Assembly: GCA_037903475.1 (NCBI GenBank)
Contig: JBAJFG010000240.1
Coordinates: 620,001-684,000, forward strand
DNA from: Ancylostoma caninum
Lineage: Eukaryota; Nematoda; Chromadorea; Rhabditida; Ancylostomatidae
DNA length: 64,000 nt
Direction of reading: 5' to 3'
The notes below the pieces were generated by a model. That model had not been told where the DNA came from. It saw only the letters and a program-made list of their open reading frames with translations, and did not search any database. Each line of letters opens with the position of its first letter. Position 1 is the first letter of the stretch. Position numbers and translations under genes: made by a program. Shown piece after piece: positions 13,401 to 25,700 of the stretch.

Positions 13401-14541
13401 CATATACATATGTCCCCCCCCCCCCGCCTCCCAAACTGGCATCTCCTCCCCACTTTCCTTCTGATAAAATTCATAATTGCTCAGATAAAGATTTAAGAAA
13501 AAACAAAAGAAGGCATAAGCGCACCTGGATTCTGGGTACGTCTTCACAAGGATCATTCGCATCCGCGTAGAGAACCAGTATGGACTTGGATGGCTGCCCG
13601 CCTATAGCTTCGAATTTCGCGAACTCCAGCAAGGGATTATCCAAGGTAGACGCGTTCTCGTTGATGAACCCAAACATGTAAGATTTTCGCTGATGATACA
13701 AGTTTTAAGAGTCCTTGTAGCATGAAACTGTCCAATAACTTCCAACGATTGCACTCAAAATGTGTCAATGTGCATCAATATTTTGGGATCAATGAGTGAA
13801 AATAGCCATTAAATATTAATATTTTGCAGTTTCAAAAATATACATACTTGGAAACAGCAGACCGGGCTTCAGCTACGTCACTGACCTCCCTTATTTCTTG
13901 TGCAACGAATAAATCACCAGAAACCTTTTCTTTCTCATCGACTAAAATAGAAAGCAATCTTTGATATTAATTTTCCATGAATTCAGCTCTCCCAACCGTT
14001 CTGCTCTCCTGAGGTGTTCATTCTCTCAACCGTACGTGATCTCAGACGACCTTCAATAATCTCTTTGGTGAAGACGGCCTCATCGAGAGGAGGAATCTTG
14101 AAAGGAGACAGTATGAATGTCTCGGGTATGGTAAGAACTGAATGAAGACCCAACCTCATATCCACAATAAAATTTATGTGCCGGATCATCTTCATCATCC
14201 GAACTTGTGGCTGAGCGGAAATTGAGTGGAAGTCCTCCAAATTTCGCTCTGCTTAAAAATTGCACAATATCAGCAGGCAGATTTTAGAAAATACAGCAGA
14301 GTGGAGAGAATAAGAGTGGACAGAATAATAATAAGGTGAAATGAGAGAACGAGAAGACCAGCAAGCAATACATAAAATAATTCGCACAAGTCCTCACTAC
14401 GCTGTTGTGCCCATAATAAAGGAAAATGTGAACGCACCGTCGCTCGGGAACCACACATCTGGCGCAAACTCCTGAATAATCTTCCATACGCAGGTCATGT
14501 CGGATCTGATCGATCAACTCTTGATCGTCCGAGAATGCCAT
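10431..14541 (-). CDS. sinh-1: SIN1/MAPKAP1, TORC2 subunit
   Basis: Homologue of SIN1, the TORC2 subunit that recruits substrates such as Akt/SGK and binds membranes. Fourteen phase-consistent exons: 14541-14438, 14251-14155, 14096-13997, 13941-13844, 13689-13525, 13297-13212, 13173-12973, 12435-12302, 12030-11923, 11814-11716, 11655-11488, 11319-11185, 11085-10991, 10556-10431 (571 aa; human 522). The N-terminus MAFSDDQELIDQIRHDL resembles the family start. The CRIM domain lies around residues 134-284 (LDNPLLEFAKFEA; acidic DDSGEIELDLPPLD then GFTVLALV). A Ras-binding-like region spans about 284-364 (FELEDLDHTLEWL). A PH domain spans about 420-560 (VIMSFRVTRLHRVKKNWPG; KPISVPWTYLCEVK; WKTVHIEFES). 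The ATG is 8 bases after an SL-like acceptor. Exon 4's donor is chosen for phase (GTATAT, four bases past a better-looking GTATGT). The last codons read GTA TGA, which also resembles a donor, so a short extra 3' exon cannot be excluded. Confidence 0.92.
10630..10766. repeat. Palindromic element in sinh-1 intron
   Basis: GTGGAACGTTGCAC..GAGG and CCGAGCTCTGC on the left mirror CAGAGCTCGGCTGGCC..GTGACGTTCCAT on the right. It is located in the last sinh-1 intron and can form a long hairpin. Confidence 0.55.
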
Positions 14542-14549
14542 ATTGGCAC

Positions 14550-14558
14550 CTACAGAAC
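14550..14558 (-). promoter_or_regulatory. SL2-type acceptor before sinh-1
   Basis: Minus strand TTCTGTAG is followed by eight bases and the SIN1 ATG. Its distance of about 115 bases from the upstream AATAAA fits SL2 trans-splicing of a downstream operon gene. Confidence 0.6.
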
Positions 14559-14664
14559 ATCAAACCAATTTGTCCAGTTCTAACAAGGAAGCATCTTACA
14601 CCAATCAAATGAATCAAGTTGGCAAATCACCTTGTTTAGAGTACAAACCGAGCAACAGTAATCA

Positions 14665-14670
14665 TTTATT
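14665..14670 (-). terminator. AATAAA poly(A) signal of rsr-2
   Basis: TTTATT on the plus strand is AATAAA on the minus strand, 170 bases past the rsr-2 stop and about 115 bases before the next gene's acceptor. That is where an operon-internal cleavage site would sit. Confidence 0.6.
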
Positions 14671-14840
14671 TGGTACAACACTAAACATACCCAACACAAA
14701 ACTGTTTAAAATTCTTAACAACAGAGAACCGAGAGTACACAGCAAATTTAGCACACAGAGCAATCGATACTGCTTCTTGAATAAAAACCATACAAGGAAA
14801 TTCCAGTGTCACAATCGAGGTAGTGAGAGGTGTAAAAAAA

Positions 14841-17574
14841 TTATTTCTGTACAATGCTTACAGTACTTTTTATCTTATATCTCATGGAATCATGCGAGTC
14901 GGAATCCGAGTTCTCATCTGAATAGGAATCCCTACTCTTCTCATTGCGAGATCCAGATTGTCGTGATTTCTCCCTGTGACGAGATTCTTCTTCGCTCGGT
15001 GGAGATGGCGGCTCTTCCTTTACTTTGCGAGCTGGTGATCGATCACGGCTTAAAATATGACTTGCAATTCCTCGCAATCACAAACAGTAGCAGAAGAGAA
15101 GCGAAAGAGGAAACACAAGTGAAAAGAAATACGAACAGCAACACGGATAAGGCATACAAAATCAGTTATCCTGTATGGGTTGCTCCTAAATGTTTCGCAT
15201 ACGTATTACAGATCGAAAATCTAACCTTTTCTCCTGCTTTCTCGACCGGTGCTCGCGGCGTTCTGAACTGGAACTTCTTCGCCGCCTTCTTCTGTCTTCG
15301 TCGCGACTATCACGGGTTTTCCTTCTTTTACTAGAGTCACTTGGAGAACGGCTCCTTCGTCTCTTTTCTGACTTGCTTTCATGTCTGTCATCATCTCTCC
15401 TGATTAATAAAAAATAGAAGGAAACGACTAGAAACATGTATAAAACAATGGAATCTTGATGAAATCTTTATATACTCACCTCCGTTTGTTGCTGCTGTCG
15501 TCTTGATGTGTTCGACCTCTCTTATCATTCCGATCGTGGCGTTCTCGTGCAACCAAGTCCCTCTTTTTGGCTTTTTGTTTCTCAGTCCTATAACTGCGTT
15601 CAATGACTACGCTGAAGTCGTAAACAACAACTTGACAGAACTAAAAACACGAACTTCCTGCGTTTCACACTCTCGTCACTGCTCGATTCGTCGGAGTCGT
15701 CAGACGATGAATCCGAGTCCTCCGATGAGTCACTGGATGAATCTGAAGAGAAAAGCTAAATAATGCTTGATAGAGAAGAAGAATGGAAAGATAAAATCTG
15801 AAAAAATGCAAAAAAAAACGAGTAGACGTCCTCGAAATAAAGTGGACGCTCACACCTCCGACACAAATTATAATATGGTATCATAAAACGTACCTGATGA
15901 GTCACTGCTCGAACTTGAAGAAGAGCTGCTTTCTTGCTTGCGCTTCTTCCGCTTCTAAATGAGGTATATGTTCGCAAAAAATATATAAACAGAAGCATAT
16001 TGCATCTAAAATGAGTCTATCAAGAAGATGAAGAAGTCTGAAAGAGAATAATCAATGCCTTATCTAAGACCGCCTAGTACTAATCTGAAGGACACTAGCT
16101 CAATTCTTACAAAATGTAACAGGCACTTTTTACATGAACAAGTTAAAAATATGTTATTCTATAATAGTTTTAGGTGGAATATGTAATCACGAAGTCCTTC
16201 ACAATGAAGATAAATGCGAATATATTGCTAACTTTGAACCACAGTAAACAAAACACAGTAAGGATTATTATAAGAGTAAGTAATTACCAGAACATGTCCA
16301 CCTACCTTATCCTTTGCCGACTTTCCTTTCAACTCTGTTTTGAGCGAACTGAGAAGGCTTTCTTCTGCTTTCTGCACTGGATCAGCGAGAGCAGCTCCCA
16401 CTACGTCCGATTTCTTCATTCTGAAACACTCAAGAATTCCCATGTTTCGAATCTGGGTATATCTATAGAAGTTGATGCAGTACTTCTGCGCCAATCAGGT
16501 TGATACATGGATGAAGAAGACGTTGCCATCAAAACGTCAGGCCGCGTGAATCAAAGATCCACCCACCAACCTGGCTGGCGAAAAAGTACAACATCAACTC
16601 TCAAGAATTGCAGCAGCTAATTTCTGCTGCGTTGTGTTCCACCACATAAGAGCCTTCTTTGCTAAGCAGAGTTTAGACGAAAGTAGCACCACATTTGGTA
16701 CTTGAGTGGAAGCATATTTAAACTATCCGCCATGCATAAAGAGTCGGTCCGTGCAAGAATGGGTTTCCTATCGAACACAAGTTCACTTCTTGGATCAGCA
16801 ATAAAGCAATAACGATATAGAGACCTACGCTTTCATCGAAGAACCCGGAATGTAGTCTTTCTCTAAACCAAGTGCGCTCCTCATACGATCTCGATTCTGC
16901 AACATGTTACTGAATAATACATTGGAAGAAAGGAGTAAATATCAAAAATGAGAACTCGTAGAAGTAACCACTGACCTGAACTGCTGCCTTTGCTCGGGCA
17001 TGTGAATCCCGTGAATCAAGTTCACCGTCCAAATTGAGCTCTCCAGACTCGAGCTGACTCAAAAGAAGTTTGCGGTAATCTGATACCTTCTTTGAGATCT
17101 CATCATCATCAAACCCCTGAAAAATAAAAATCAACTGTACCTAGAAACAAGTTTAAAAAACACTAGACATCTAATGATACCACCATATTTTATCAACTCA
17201 AACAAACTCAAGGCACTTGTCTTTCGATGAAAATAGGGAAGTATTAGGCAAATTAAAAAAAAACTGGAAATGAACATACCTTTTCCTCCATGAGCATTTC
17301 AAATTCAGCGCACTTCATCTCGATCACTCTCTTCCTCTGGTGTTGGAGAATTTCCTCGTTTGGAGCACGATTAATTTCTGCTTCAGCTCGACGTAGGTCA
17401 GCCTCACTGTTGTATTCAACTCGCTTCTAAACGACAGTAATGATAGAGAAATGAACGAATGTTTTTTTAAATCGCACTGAATACCCTTGATAGCAGCAGA
17501 TTCGAAAGATTTGCTTGAACGTATCCATTTGTACCAGTACCACGAGCTGTCTGAAGTCCAATACCGTTGTACAT
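14841..17574 (-). CDS. rsr-2: SRRM2/Cwc21-type spliceosome protein (RSR-2)
   Basis: Orthologue of SRRM2/SRm300 (worm RSR-2, yeast Cwc21), a nuclear spliceosome protein that contacts the catalytic core and couples splicing to transcription. Ten exons read in phase: 17574-17485, 17426-17280, 17116-16976, 16896-16829, 16420-16306, 15954-15894, 15742-15655, 15587-15480, 15399-15226, 15048-14841 (399 aa). The N-terminus [20 protein letters not shown] is the family signature. Residues 31-126 form the cwf21 region ([14 protein letters not shown], then [11 protein letters not shown] and [12 protein letters not shown]). The C-terminal 200 residues are a low-complexity RS/SE domain with serine runs, [16 protein letters not shown] and [17 protein letters not shown]. 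The start is fixed by conservation and by an SL-like acceptor seven bases upstream. AATAAA at 14670-14665 ends it, and it is the first gene of an apparent operon with SIN1. Very sure of identity; exon 7's donor (GTTCGT) is the weakest junction. Confidence 0.93.
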
Positions 17575-17581
17575 CTTGGGT

Positions 17582-17592
17582 CTGGAAACATT
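17582..17592 (-). promoter_or_regulatory. SL trans-splice acceptor of rsr-2
   Basis: Reading the minus strand, ATGTTTCCAG ends at 17582 and is followed by only seven bases before the rsr-2 ATG. A pyrimidine-rich AG this close to a start codon is typical of nematode spliced-leader acceptor sites. The alternative is a cis-spliced 5' UTR exon. Confidence 0.6.
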
Positions 17593-18354
17593 AAGAATTA
17601 CATGCAATCGCCAGAACCGTGAAGCGAAGACAGCAAAGGAGCTAATATGTCGAATAGAACACGAGACAAAGCAGAAATATGACGAAATTTTCAACACATG
17701 TGACTTCATAGTTTCTAGATAGGAATAGGAATGGAAGTGTATATACATCATAAAAATTATGAGATGTCAGAAGTTGAAAATGTGGTAAAGTTTCTTTTCC
17801 CTAAGGCGACAACATCCTTACCGCCCGATAAAATTGGCATATCCGAGGAAAAGCGGTACTATGTACTTGAGCGGCCCCACTATCGAGCCCAAACTCAAAA
17901 CCATGGATTCCTCTGAAAACTTGCATACAGGGGTAATTGGATGTGCTGATCACGAATATTATATTCACTTCGCATGGTGACATAGATTTTATTGATTTTT
18001 TTTTCAGGTTCAACTCGTATCTCAAATCTCTCTGAAAATATGCATTTATAGGTTTTTGAACCGTTTTGTATCATAGTTTCGATTTCGTTGGTTATATTTA
18101 TCTGATTTTTATCTGTAGGGTGTCCTGATTTCATAAACAATCATACAAAGGGGAAGTAAGCCAAATAGGTATAACCATTACGATCTCAAACAAAATTGTG
18201 ATTACTGAAAAAATGGTGGAAAGAAGGTCCAGAGGAAGCGAAGGGTAATTATTCCCATCCAGGAATGAATCTATTTAAAAGTACGTGGGAGCTATAACGA
18301 ATGAGGTAAGAGATATCCAAAGCAAAGAAGAAACCTAGGCAAAAGGAAAACAGA

Positions 18355-20069
18355 ACTTAGGGTCCCATGCCCATGCCGCCACAGCACCTGCGGATACGCA
18401 CGCTGTGCAACGTGCATAAGAGGGGGGCGTAGCTTGCGAATTGCTGAGTAGAATGTTGGCAGAGTTCCAGAAGAATGCGCAAGATGATGAATTGAAGAAT
18501 ATAATTGTTTAAACTTAAATGAAGCTGTAATTTAAATTTCAGGAAAATGGATGATTTTGAGAAATAAAACATCGATCCAGGGGTTATTTGACATGCTGAT
18601 TACGAATATGACATCTATTTTGTATCAAAATGCCGTTTTTTGAGCTATTTCAAGCATATACGGCATAGTGCATAATTTAACCAGAATTACCAATGCGGCA
18701 GTGCTGTTCAGATAGATGCGACAGAGCCACAGACGTTGAAAAATTTGAGGCTTTGAAGTAAACCGAAGTGAAACAATTGGAACCATTTTTAGATTTGTAA
18801 ATGTGATCGGCATTTTGCGTACTGTACGTGTTTTTGAAAATATTTTGTATGCAAGTTTCCCGTGGATCTTCTATTCTATATATTTTATTTGCAGATCGCA
18901 TATAGCTAATGTGCACAAGTTTGTCGTTAAATTCACCGACTTCAAATTAAAAAAGTTTCCGTTCCTGTGTACAAGAGTACCAAATAAATGAAAACGAGGA
19001 CAATAAAGATGTGGAAGCGAAACTGTGCGTATTTTGGACAAATCCAAAATTTTCAATCCTTTCCTTACTTCTCACTTCATTTATCCCTGAAATTAGAATT
19101 TTCAGCGTTTTTAACAAGTAATAATATGTGGTGCTTTACTAGCTCATCACTGCATAGGATGCTTTATAAGTTTTTTTCCTTTCTAAAATGTTTCCCATCT
19201 ACATTTATATCTTCTAGAACGTAATTGTTTATTATTAATCCATCGCCAGAGGAGGTGTGAGAAATACCCAGCAGGCACGTACTGTGCCTGCAGGCGTACC
19301 TCAAGGATACAATACCGTCGGATAGCCACTCCGTATTTGTATTGTTAATATTGATTATCTGGAACTAAGAATGCAACAGCCGAATGGACTGCGATCCCAG
19401 AGTGAAAAATGTTAAATGAACTGATATTGATATTTCATAATATTCATAAGGACTCAAGGCACTTCACCACCCTTTTCAGAAGCAAACTTTTTCATTCATA
19501 GAATTCGTTTTTGGTTTTCATCATTTAGTTTCCCAGCGGTTTCGAAATTCCAGCGTGACAGTGGATCAAGCGAGTGAATTTACCCCAATTGTACCTCCGT
19601 CAAATGCTTTTTAAATGCAAATCCAGAAGTTTTAGGAAAGAAAGTACACCCATCTCATGCCTTATTAGTTGAAAAAGGACATCACGTTGCAAAACAGATA
19701 CTGAATTCGGGATGAGAAAGACAAATAATCTTATCAAGTTTCAGACAGTTCTGAGGGATATTGTTCCTGCCGAATACGCTTGAAATAGCTCAAAAACGGC
19801 ATTTTGATACAAAATAGATGTCATATTCGTAATCAGCGTGTCAAATAACCCCTGGATCGATGTTTTATTTCTCAAAATCATCCATTTTCCTGAAATTTAA
19901 ATTACAGCTTCATTTAAGTTTGAACAATTTATGTTCTTCAATTCATCATCTTGAGCAATCTTCTGCCAACATTCTACTCAGCAATTTGCAAGCCACGCCC
20001 CCCTCTTATGCACGTTGCACAGCGTGCGTATCCGCAGGTGCGTGGCGGCATGGGCATGGGACCCTAAGT
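18355..20069. mobile_element. 1.7-kb fold-back element with about 300-bp arms
   Basis: The left arm 18355-18655 and right arm 19778-20069 are inverted copies, from ACTTAGGGTCCCATGCCCAT at the outside to AGCTATTTCAAGC at the inside, with only a few small indels. The 1.1-kb spacer is AT-rich and has no convincing frame. It lies 0.8 kb upstream of rsr-2. A degraded arm fragment recurs at about 62223. Confidence 0.8.
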
Positions 20070-20524
20070 TCTTGGAGCCTAGGCAAAAGACATCTGTACA
20101 GGAGCAAAACAATCAAACTTCACATCTGGTGGAAAAGAAACTATGAAAAGAAGCTTATAAGGTTAATCGTTAACATTTTAATGCTTACAGAGCACATAAT
20201 CCATAGAAGCAGAAGGAAAGAAACGCAAAGCTCCGCCCCTCCCAATCCGCTTGAGCTCACTTTCGTTTTGAGACGTAAAATAAAATGTGCCGCGTTCCCT
20301 CACAACCACAACGCTCAAAGGTGATACAGTAACACAAATATGTATAATCTGTCCGAAACGACGAGTCCGCCCACGCACGCAGGGATCGAGAAGGTGTCAC
20401 GCTTGCCAGCACTCCACGTCATCATCCCTGATCTGCGTATCACGTTTCATCGTTATCTTCATGGTATTGACCAATGATTTGGCTGTGACGTGAACGAAGT
20501 GGCAGCCAACAGCATCCGTCCCAG

Positions 20525-21368
20525 AGAAGAGACTATTTCTACATATTTAATTCGGCTCCTTGGCAAACGCCAAGACTGGCAGCGCTCATCGCTTGACCCA
20601 TCTACTCTGGAACGCTGCGGTCTTTCGAACGCTGTGTTGGGGAAGAGTTTGGAATAGGTTGCTGGCAGTGGCGGACGCAGGGGGGGGCGGGGGGGGGCGC
20701 GCGCCCCCCCCCGAGAATGGGTCGCCAAATTTTCGAAATTACTTTACAATACAAATAAAAATCTTGTGTTAGTTTATTTTTAATTGTTTATTTTTATTAT
20801 TATTTTTAATATATTTTTTATTTATTGTTTATTATTATAATTAATATTATTATTAATTTTATTTTCCGTCTGGGTCCCCAAAACGGCGGAGACCCCACTT
20901 TTCTTCCCACGCCCCCCCTCCCGCCCACTTTCTGCGTCCGCCACTGGTTGCTGGTACAGTTCAGCAACTTTCCGTCCCCTACCAGTGCTCTATTATTCTG
21001 TGAGTGTTCTACTCTTGCCTTTATCACATTGTGGGCATTCCGACTTGGTGCCATGCGTTTGCATTTGCTAATTTGTTCAAGGATTTTCAGCACAGATTTT
21101 GGATTTTAGTACTCTCAAGTTCAGCCTAGTACTTAGTCGAAATGCCCGCAATGCGATGACAGGAACAATAAATACTGACAGAATAATGGAGCAGTGGCAG
21201 ACGACGGAAAGATGTTCAACCGAACCAACTATCTATTCCAAACTCTTCCCCAACGCAGTGTTCGAAGGACCGCAGCGTTGCGGAGAAGATGGGTACAGCG
21301 ATGAACGCTGGAAACCTTGGCATTTGCCAAGGAGCCGAATTAAATATGTAGAAATAGTCTCTACTCCC
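20525..21368. mobile_element. Inverted-repeat element, middle layer of nest
   Basis: Its arms of about 130 bases are inverted copies: left GAGACTATTTCTACATATTT at 20529 and right AAATATGTAGAAATAGTCTC near 21342-21361, continuing through ACGCTGCGG-type sequence. Removing the 281-bp hAT insertion leaves about 550 bases. TCCCAG occurs at both junctions (20519-20524, 21369-21374), a candidate 6-base target duplication. No coding capacity seen. Confidence 0.7.
20666..20946. mobile_element. 281-bp hAT-type MITE, copy 2 (nested)
   Basis: The same length as and nearly identical to the copy at 1105. It is flanked by exact 8-base duplications GTTGCTGG (20658-20665 and 20947-20954). It sits inside the long inverted-repeat element at about 20525-21368, so it is the youngest layer of the nest. 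Confidence 0.85.
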
Positions 21369-22769
21369 TCCCAGCCGCGCCGCCTCTCGATCTCCGCGTG
21401 CGTGGGCGGACTCGTCGTTTCGGACAGATTATAACAGATCCCAGTGGTGCATTGTGGCACTGCATCAGCTTCATCTCATTCACCGTCCTCACTATAGTAG
21501 AGGTAGCACCCACCAAATTTCTTGAAACTGATTTTAAGTGTCAGTGGTGACGAACACTATCACCGCATCATTACAAATACTAAATGAACCGGAGGAGTCG
21601 TGGCTCACCCGCTAAAAAGCTCGAATCGCACTCAAACACAGCTGCCATGTGCGTGTTCACACACTGACGACACGCCAGCTGACACGGGCGACGTCAATTG
21701 CACAAGCGGGAGCGATTTTTGCCAGGCTGCACCCGAAAATGTAAAGAGAAGCATCATTACACGCGCGAGCTTTCGTGCACTTCTTGGGCTCCGGGCTGTT
21801 TCACTATTGGATGTGAGTTCTAGGTCCCACAGAACCGCGAGATCGGGGAATTTTCAAATACATGGAGATTCAGCGAGGTGCTGCATTTAAGTCGACGAAA
21901 ATACAATGGATCAAGTCAGGAAGTGTTGTAGCACTACATATTACTTGAGAGCAACAATTGAGAGACTTCGTAACACTTGGCTTCCAGAGAAGTGAACCGC
22001 AATTCTAAGTTTTGGCAAGAAAGCGAATGAAAGAGCCGGTTACTTCGTTTCCAATATTCGATTTATGGGTGTCTGCTTCCTACGTATCCCACCTACCAGC
22101 AGCTTTGCGGAAAGTTTAAATTTTATTGTACACCGTCCACATTTGATGGGTCATGTAACCTTCGGACCTACGTACATTGTGTTAATGGGAGCTTTTTAAC
22201 TCTATGAACCTCCCCATTCAACGAGAAAAGGACGGTACCACACAATCAAGCGCACATTGAACTCCCACATCATTCATGGAGCCGTTTTACCATGTCATAT
22301 AGCTAGAAATCTCCGTGACTAACAAATTCGAGTGTGCACGAGTTGTTAAAACCTCTACGCTCTTCGCACAGGAATAGATCAATGATTACTGTGTGGTTAG
22401 CATTACAATATCTCTTTAAATACGGTTCAGTAAGTCATGTCAGCATTACAGTGTTTGAATCGACCGTATGCTTGTGACCTTCTTTTTTTTCTTTTTCCAA
22501 TTTCTAAGTTTTTAGTTCTATTTGTTTCCATCCTCCAGCATAATCAGCCTTCCATTTAGCCATTGGACACAAATTCCCATGGGTGACAGGGCGCGAGAAC
22601 GTAGAGAATAGTGTGTTAATTCTGAATCGGTGGATTAGAAAGCATTTATTTACAAACACATGTGGCAAAGGAGCACATGGCGATCCATCACATTTTTCAG
22701 CTCACTGCCAAAATTATGTAGGATGATGTATGCAACTGGTGATTCTCTTCATTTCCTGCATTCTGGAGA

Positions 22770-25700
22770 TTAACAAGTGCCGCTTGATTTGCTCTGCAGC
22801 TCTGGCTTTGGACGTTCGCTTGAATCTTTTCTAGCCATGGGAGAATTCAGAAGCCTGAAATGAAGTATAAATGTACTTGAGCCATTCCTGCATCAAAAAG
22901 TGTTTAAAAAACTAACCACAAAATAAATGACGACAGAACAATGGCTATAAGGCCAGCTGAAAAGTGAAGGTAAAGGTGGCTGGTCGACGTGCCATCTCCG
23001 GTAAATATGTGGTGAACGATAGCATTGGCTGACGACAGCGCGACGTTTCCTGACTGTCCGATGAGAGGCAAGGAGAAGTACGAGACGAGAGTCTAAAATG
23101 GTGCAGTTGAAGTCACCGTCCCCACTTCAGAATCATTTCTGAGATTTTCATATGAGAAGATTCTCCAGGAGCAGCTGCTCACAATGTTATGTGTGATTCC
23201 ATGCAAAACTGCTGAAAAATCCGATTCCCAGCTCCAATTTTGAGGAGACTGTAGGCGGAGCCAACACAGAAAGACTATGCAGGCTTCTGAACAATGCGTT
23301 CCGGAAGAGAAGCTTTTGGGGGAATTTGTAATTTCTTCGTGAAATCATCCATTCCCTAACAGGATAGAAGGTGCGTTCCATGGTGATCCATAAGGGAAGG
23401 ACTAGTGCCTTGGCCCCGCCCACAAGCTCCCCAAATTTGTAGCTTCAAAACGGTTTTTTAGCGTTTTTACACGGAATCACGTGTACCGTTATGATCAGAA
23501 GATCCTGGTCACCCTTACCCCATGAGAACCTCTGAAAGATTCTACAATGGAATGGTGCCTTTGGATAACGGCAAAAGAAATTCTCTAGCAGATTCAGCTC
23601 CACTCTTTCTTCCTTGTTGCTAAACTGTTTGTATAGTCTGTCCGAAACGACGAGTCCGCCCACGCACGCGGTGATCAAGAAGCTGCCACTTTTGCCAGCG
23701 CTCCATGTCATCATCTCTGATCTTCGTATCACGTTTCATCGTTATCTTCATGGTAATGACCAATGATTTGGCTGTGACGTGGACGACGTGGCAGCCAACA
23801 GCATCCGCCCTAGCCGCGCCGCCTCTTGATCCCCGCGTGCGTGGGCGGACTCGTCGTTTCGGATAGACGATAGCCTACGCTTCATTCAAGTCCAATACAG
23901 TGAAAACCTCAACTTGTAAAGTCCAAGGTTATGCAGTACAAAAGTATACTTACCCAAGTGCAGGAAATTTGTAAATTATCGAAACGATAGTCAAACGTTA
24001 AGTAACTCAGGCACACAACGGCCGATAAGATAACATCCAGGAAAAAACCCTGAAATGAAAGCAATGTTGAAGTCGAAACACGGATTCATTTAGGGCACGG
24101 AATTTGTAGGGGCCTGTACAAAGTCTCATGAAAGTAAAATTTCCTTTTCAATAGCTATTGGTGAAAAACGTTTTTTGAGCACTTCTAATGCTTTAAACCA
24201 GACTCTCGCGCTCGTGACTTTCATGAAACATGGGACTACTGGCACAAATCACATTTGGTTAAACCCTCATGAGACGGTTTATTGACCACTTCAGAGAATT
24301 TCATTTGTATCACTAGAATCAGCACGTCGAGCTTATCCAGAATCTGTTAATATTTCGAAATCGAAAATAAGATGGAACTCTATCTTCGAAATTATATTTG
24401 AGCGAATTATGGTAGACATTGCTCTAGGTCCCTGAACGATCCCTGTACGAAATTCACCTGTGATCTAGCCAAGCTTCCTTCTGTGGTGATGTAGCTGCCA
24501 ATAAAATAGTCGACAAAAATAGCGTTTGAGACCTGAGTATGCGTTCACATTAATTCAAGGGAAAATTTGAAAAGAAAATGGTCACCGACTAATGCTCGAA
24601 ACAGCACTGCGCCCAGAAAAGCTCCGAAACTCTGGACGAAAACGTATGTCACTGCGGTCGGAGCGTCGAGGCGTCTCATCACCAGCTGCGATATTGAAAC
24701 AGCTGGAACGATTTGATAGTGTTCATGTGCACGAACAGCTACATGGAGCATCTCAGTACTTAACATTCAGCTGTTGCTAATTTTGTAATTCTACGGCAAA
24801 GTTCTATTAAAGTTACCACAAGTCACCCTAAGTTAAGGGTAAAGGCTGCGCAGAATTCGAAGCTGCTACAAACGCTAAACACTCTCCAGTCATTCACTGC
24901 TCAGCAGTCCTATGTAAAGTGGTCATATAGTTCTATAATAGTTTAGTAGTAAGTAAAAAGCATAGATGCACAAAGAAGATTTTCTAAACAAATTTTACCC
25001 AAGGCTTTCCGCAGTTGTTCAAAAGTTTAGACCAAAAAAAAGTTCTGCACTGTCTCTTTCAACAGGAAGACGAGATCCAGGTTTGTATTTGAACTCACTT
25101 ATGCTAATACCAGTTCATTATTGCTTTTTGAACTATAGTAGACATCAATGGCGATGGCCCATCCGCGGCCTCGAGAAGGACGCCGCGCAACCGCGCCGCG
25201 CGAGCTATAACCGATGTGTTCTGCTGGTGCTATGCTATTTCTAGCAGTTTTTCTACCCAATTCTAAGGATTTTCGACCGAATCGGGGAGAAAAGCGCCTA
25301 AGAATAGCATTCCAGCGGCAGACGACACCAATCCCCGTGCGTGCGCGGTTGCGCGATGTCCTTCTCTAGGCCTCGGGTAGGCCACCGCCATTGACATCCA
25401 CTTTCCTCTTTTCGTGACGTCAGAGGAGTCTCGTGCCCCTATAAGGAAAAAAGGGTGAGTATAAATGGTGAGGTGTGAATCAACATCTAAGCGATTTTTT
25501 CAATTTAGTCTCTCATTCTGTATTCTCTTGTAGCATAATAAAGAAATCTTCACCGGGATTGTAATGTCCAGGAGTAATTTTGCTGAAGAATCCTCGCAGA
25601 ACGAATAAGGAGATCCCTGACATCACCGGATACGCTATCATTCTTACAGCCGAAGGAGAGCTAGCCAAGTTCACTGAAATTTAGCTGCATTACCTAAAGT

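Larger units (their letters stand above)
20342..21435. mobile_element. TATAATCTGTCCG-ended MITE, outer layer, split
   Basis: The left part (20342-20524) begins with CTGTCCGAAACGACGAGTCC and the right part (21369-21435) ends with the inverse. Intact relatives of about 240 bases occur at 23632 and 47194. Comparison with those shows the interruption falls at GTCCCAG|CCGCGCC. Confidence 0.75.

Noticed and set aside
14543..15334. 263-codon plus-strand open frame
   Set aside because: It is antisense to rsr-2 exons 9-10 and its 3' UTR; the minus-strand RS-domain frame has introns and family identity, so the plus frame is a shadow.
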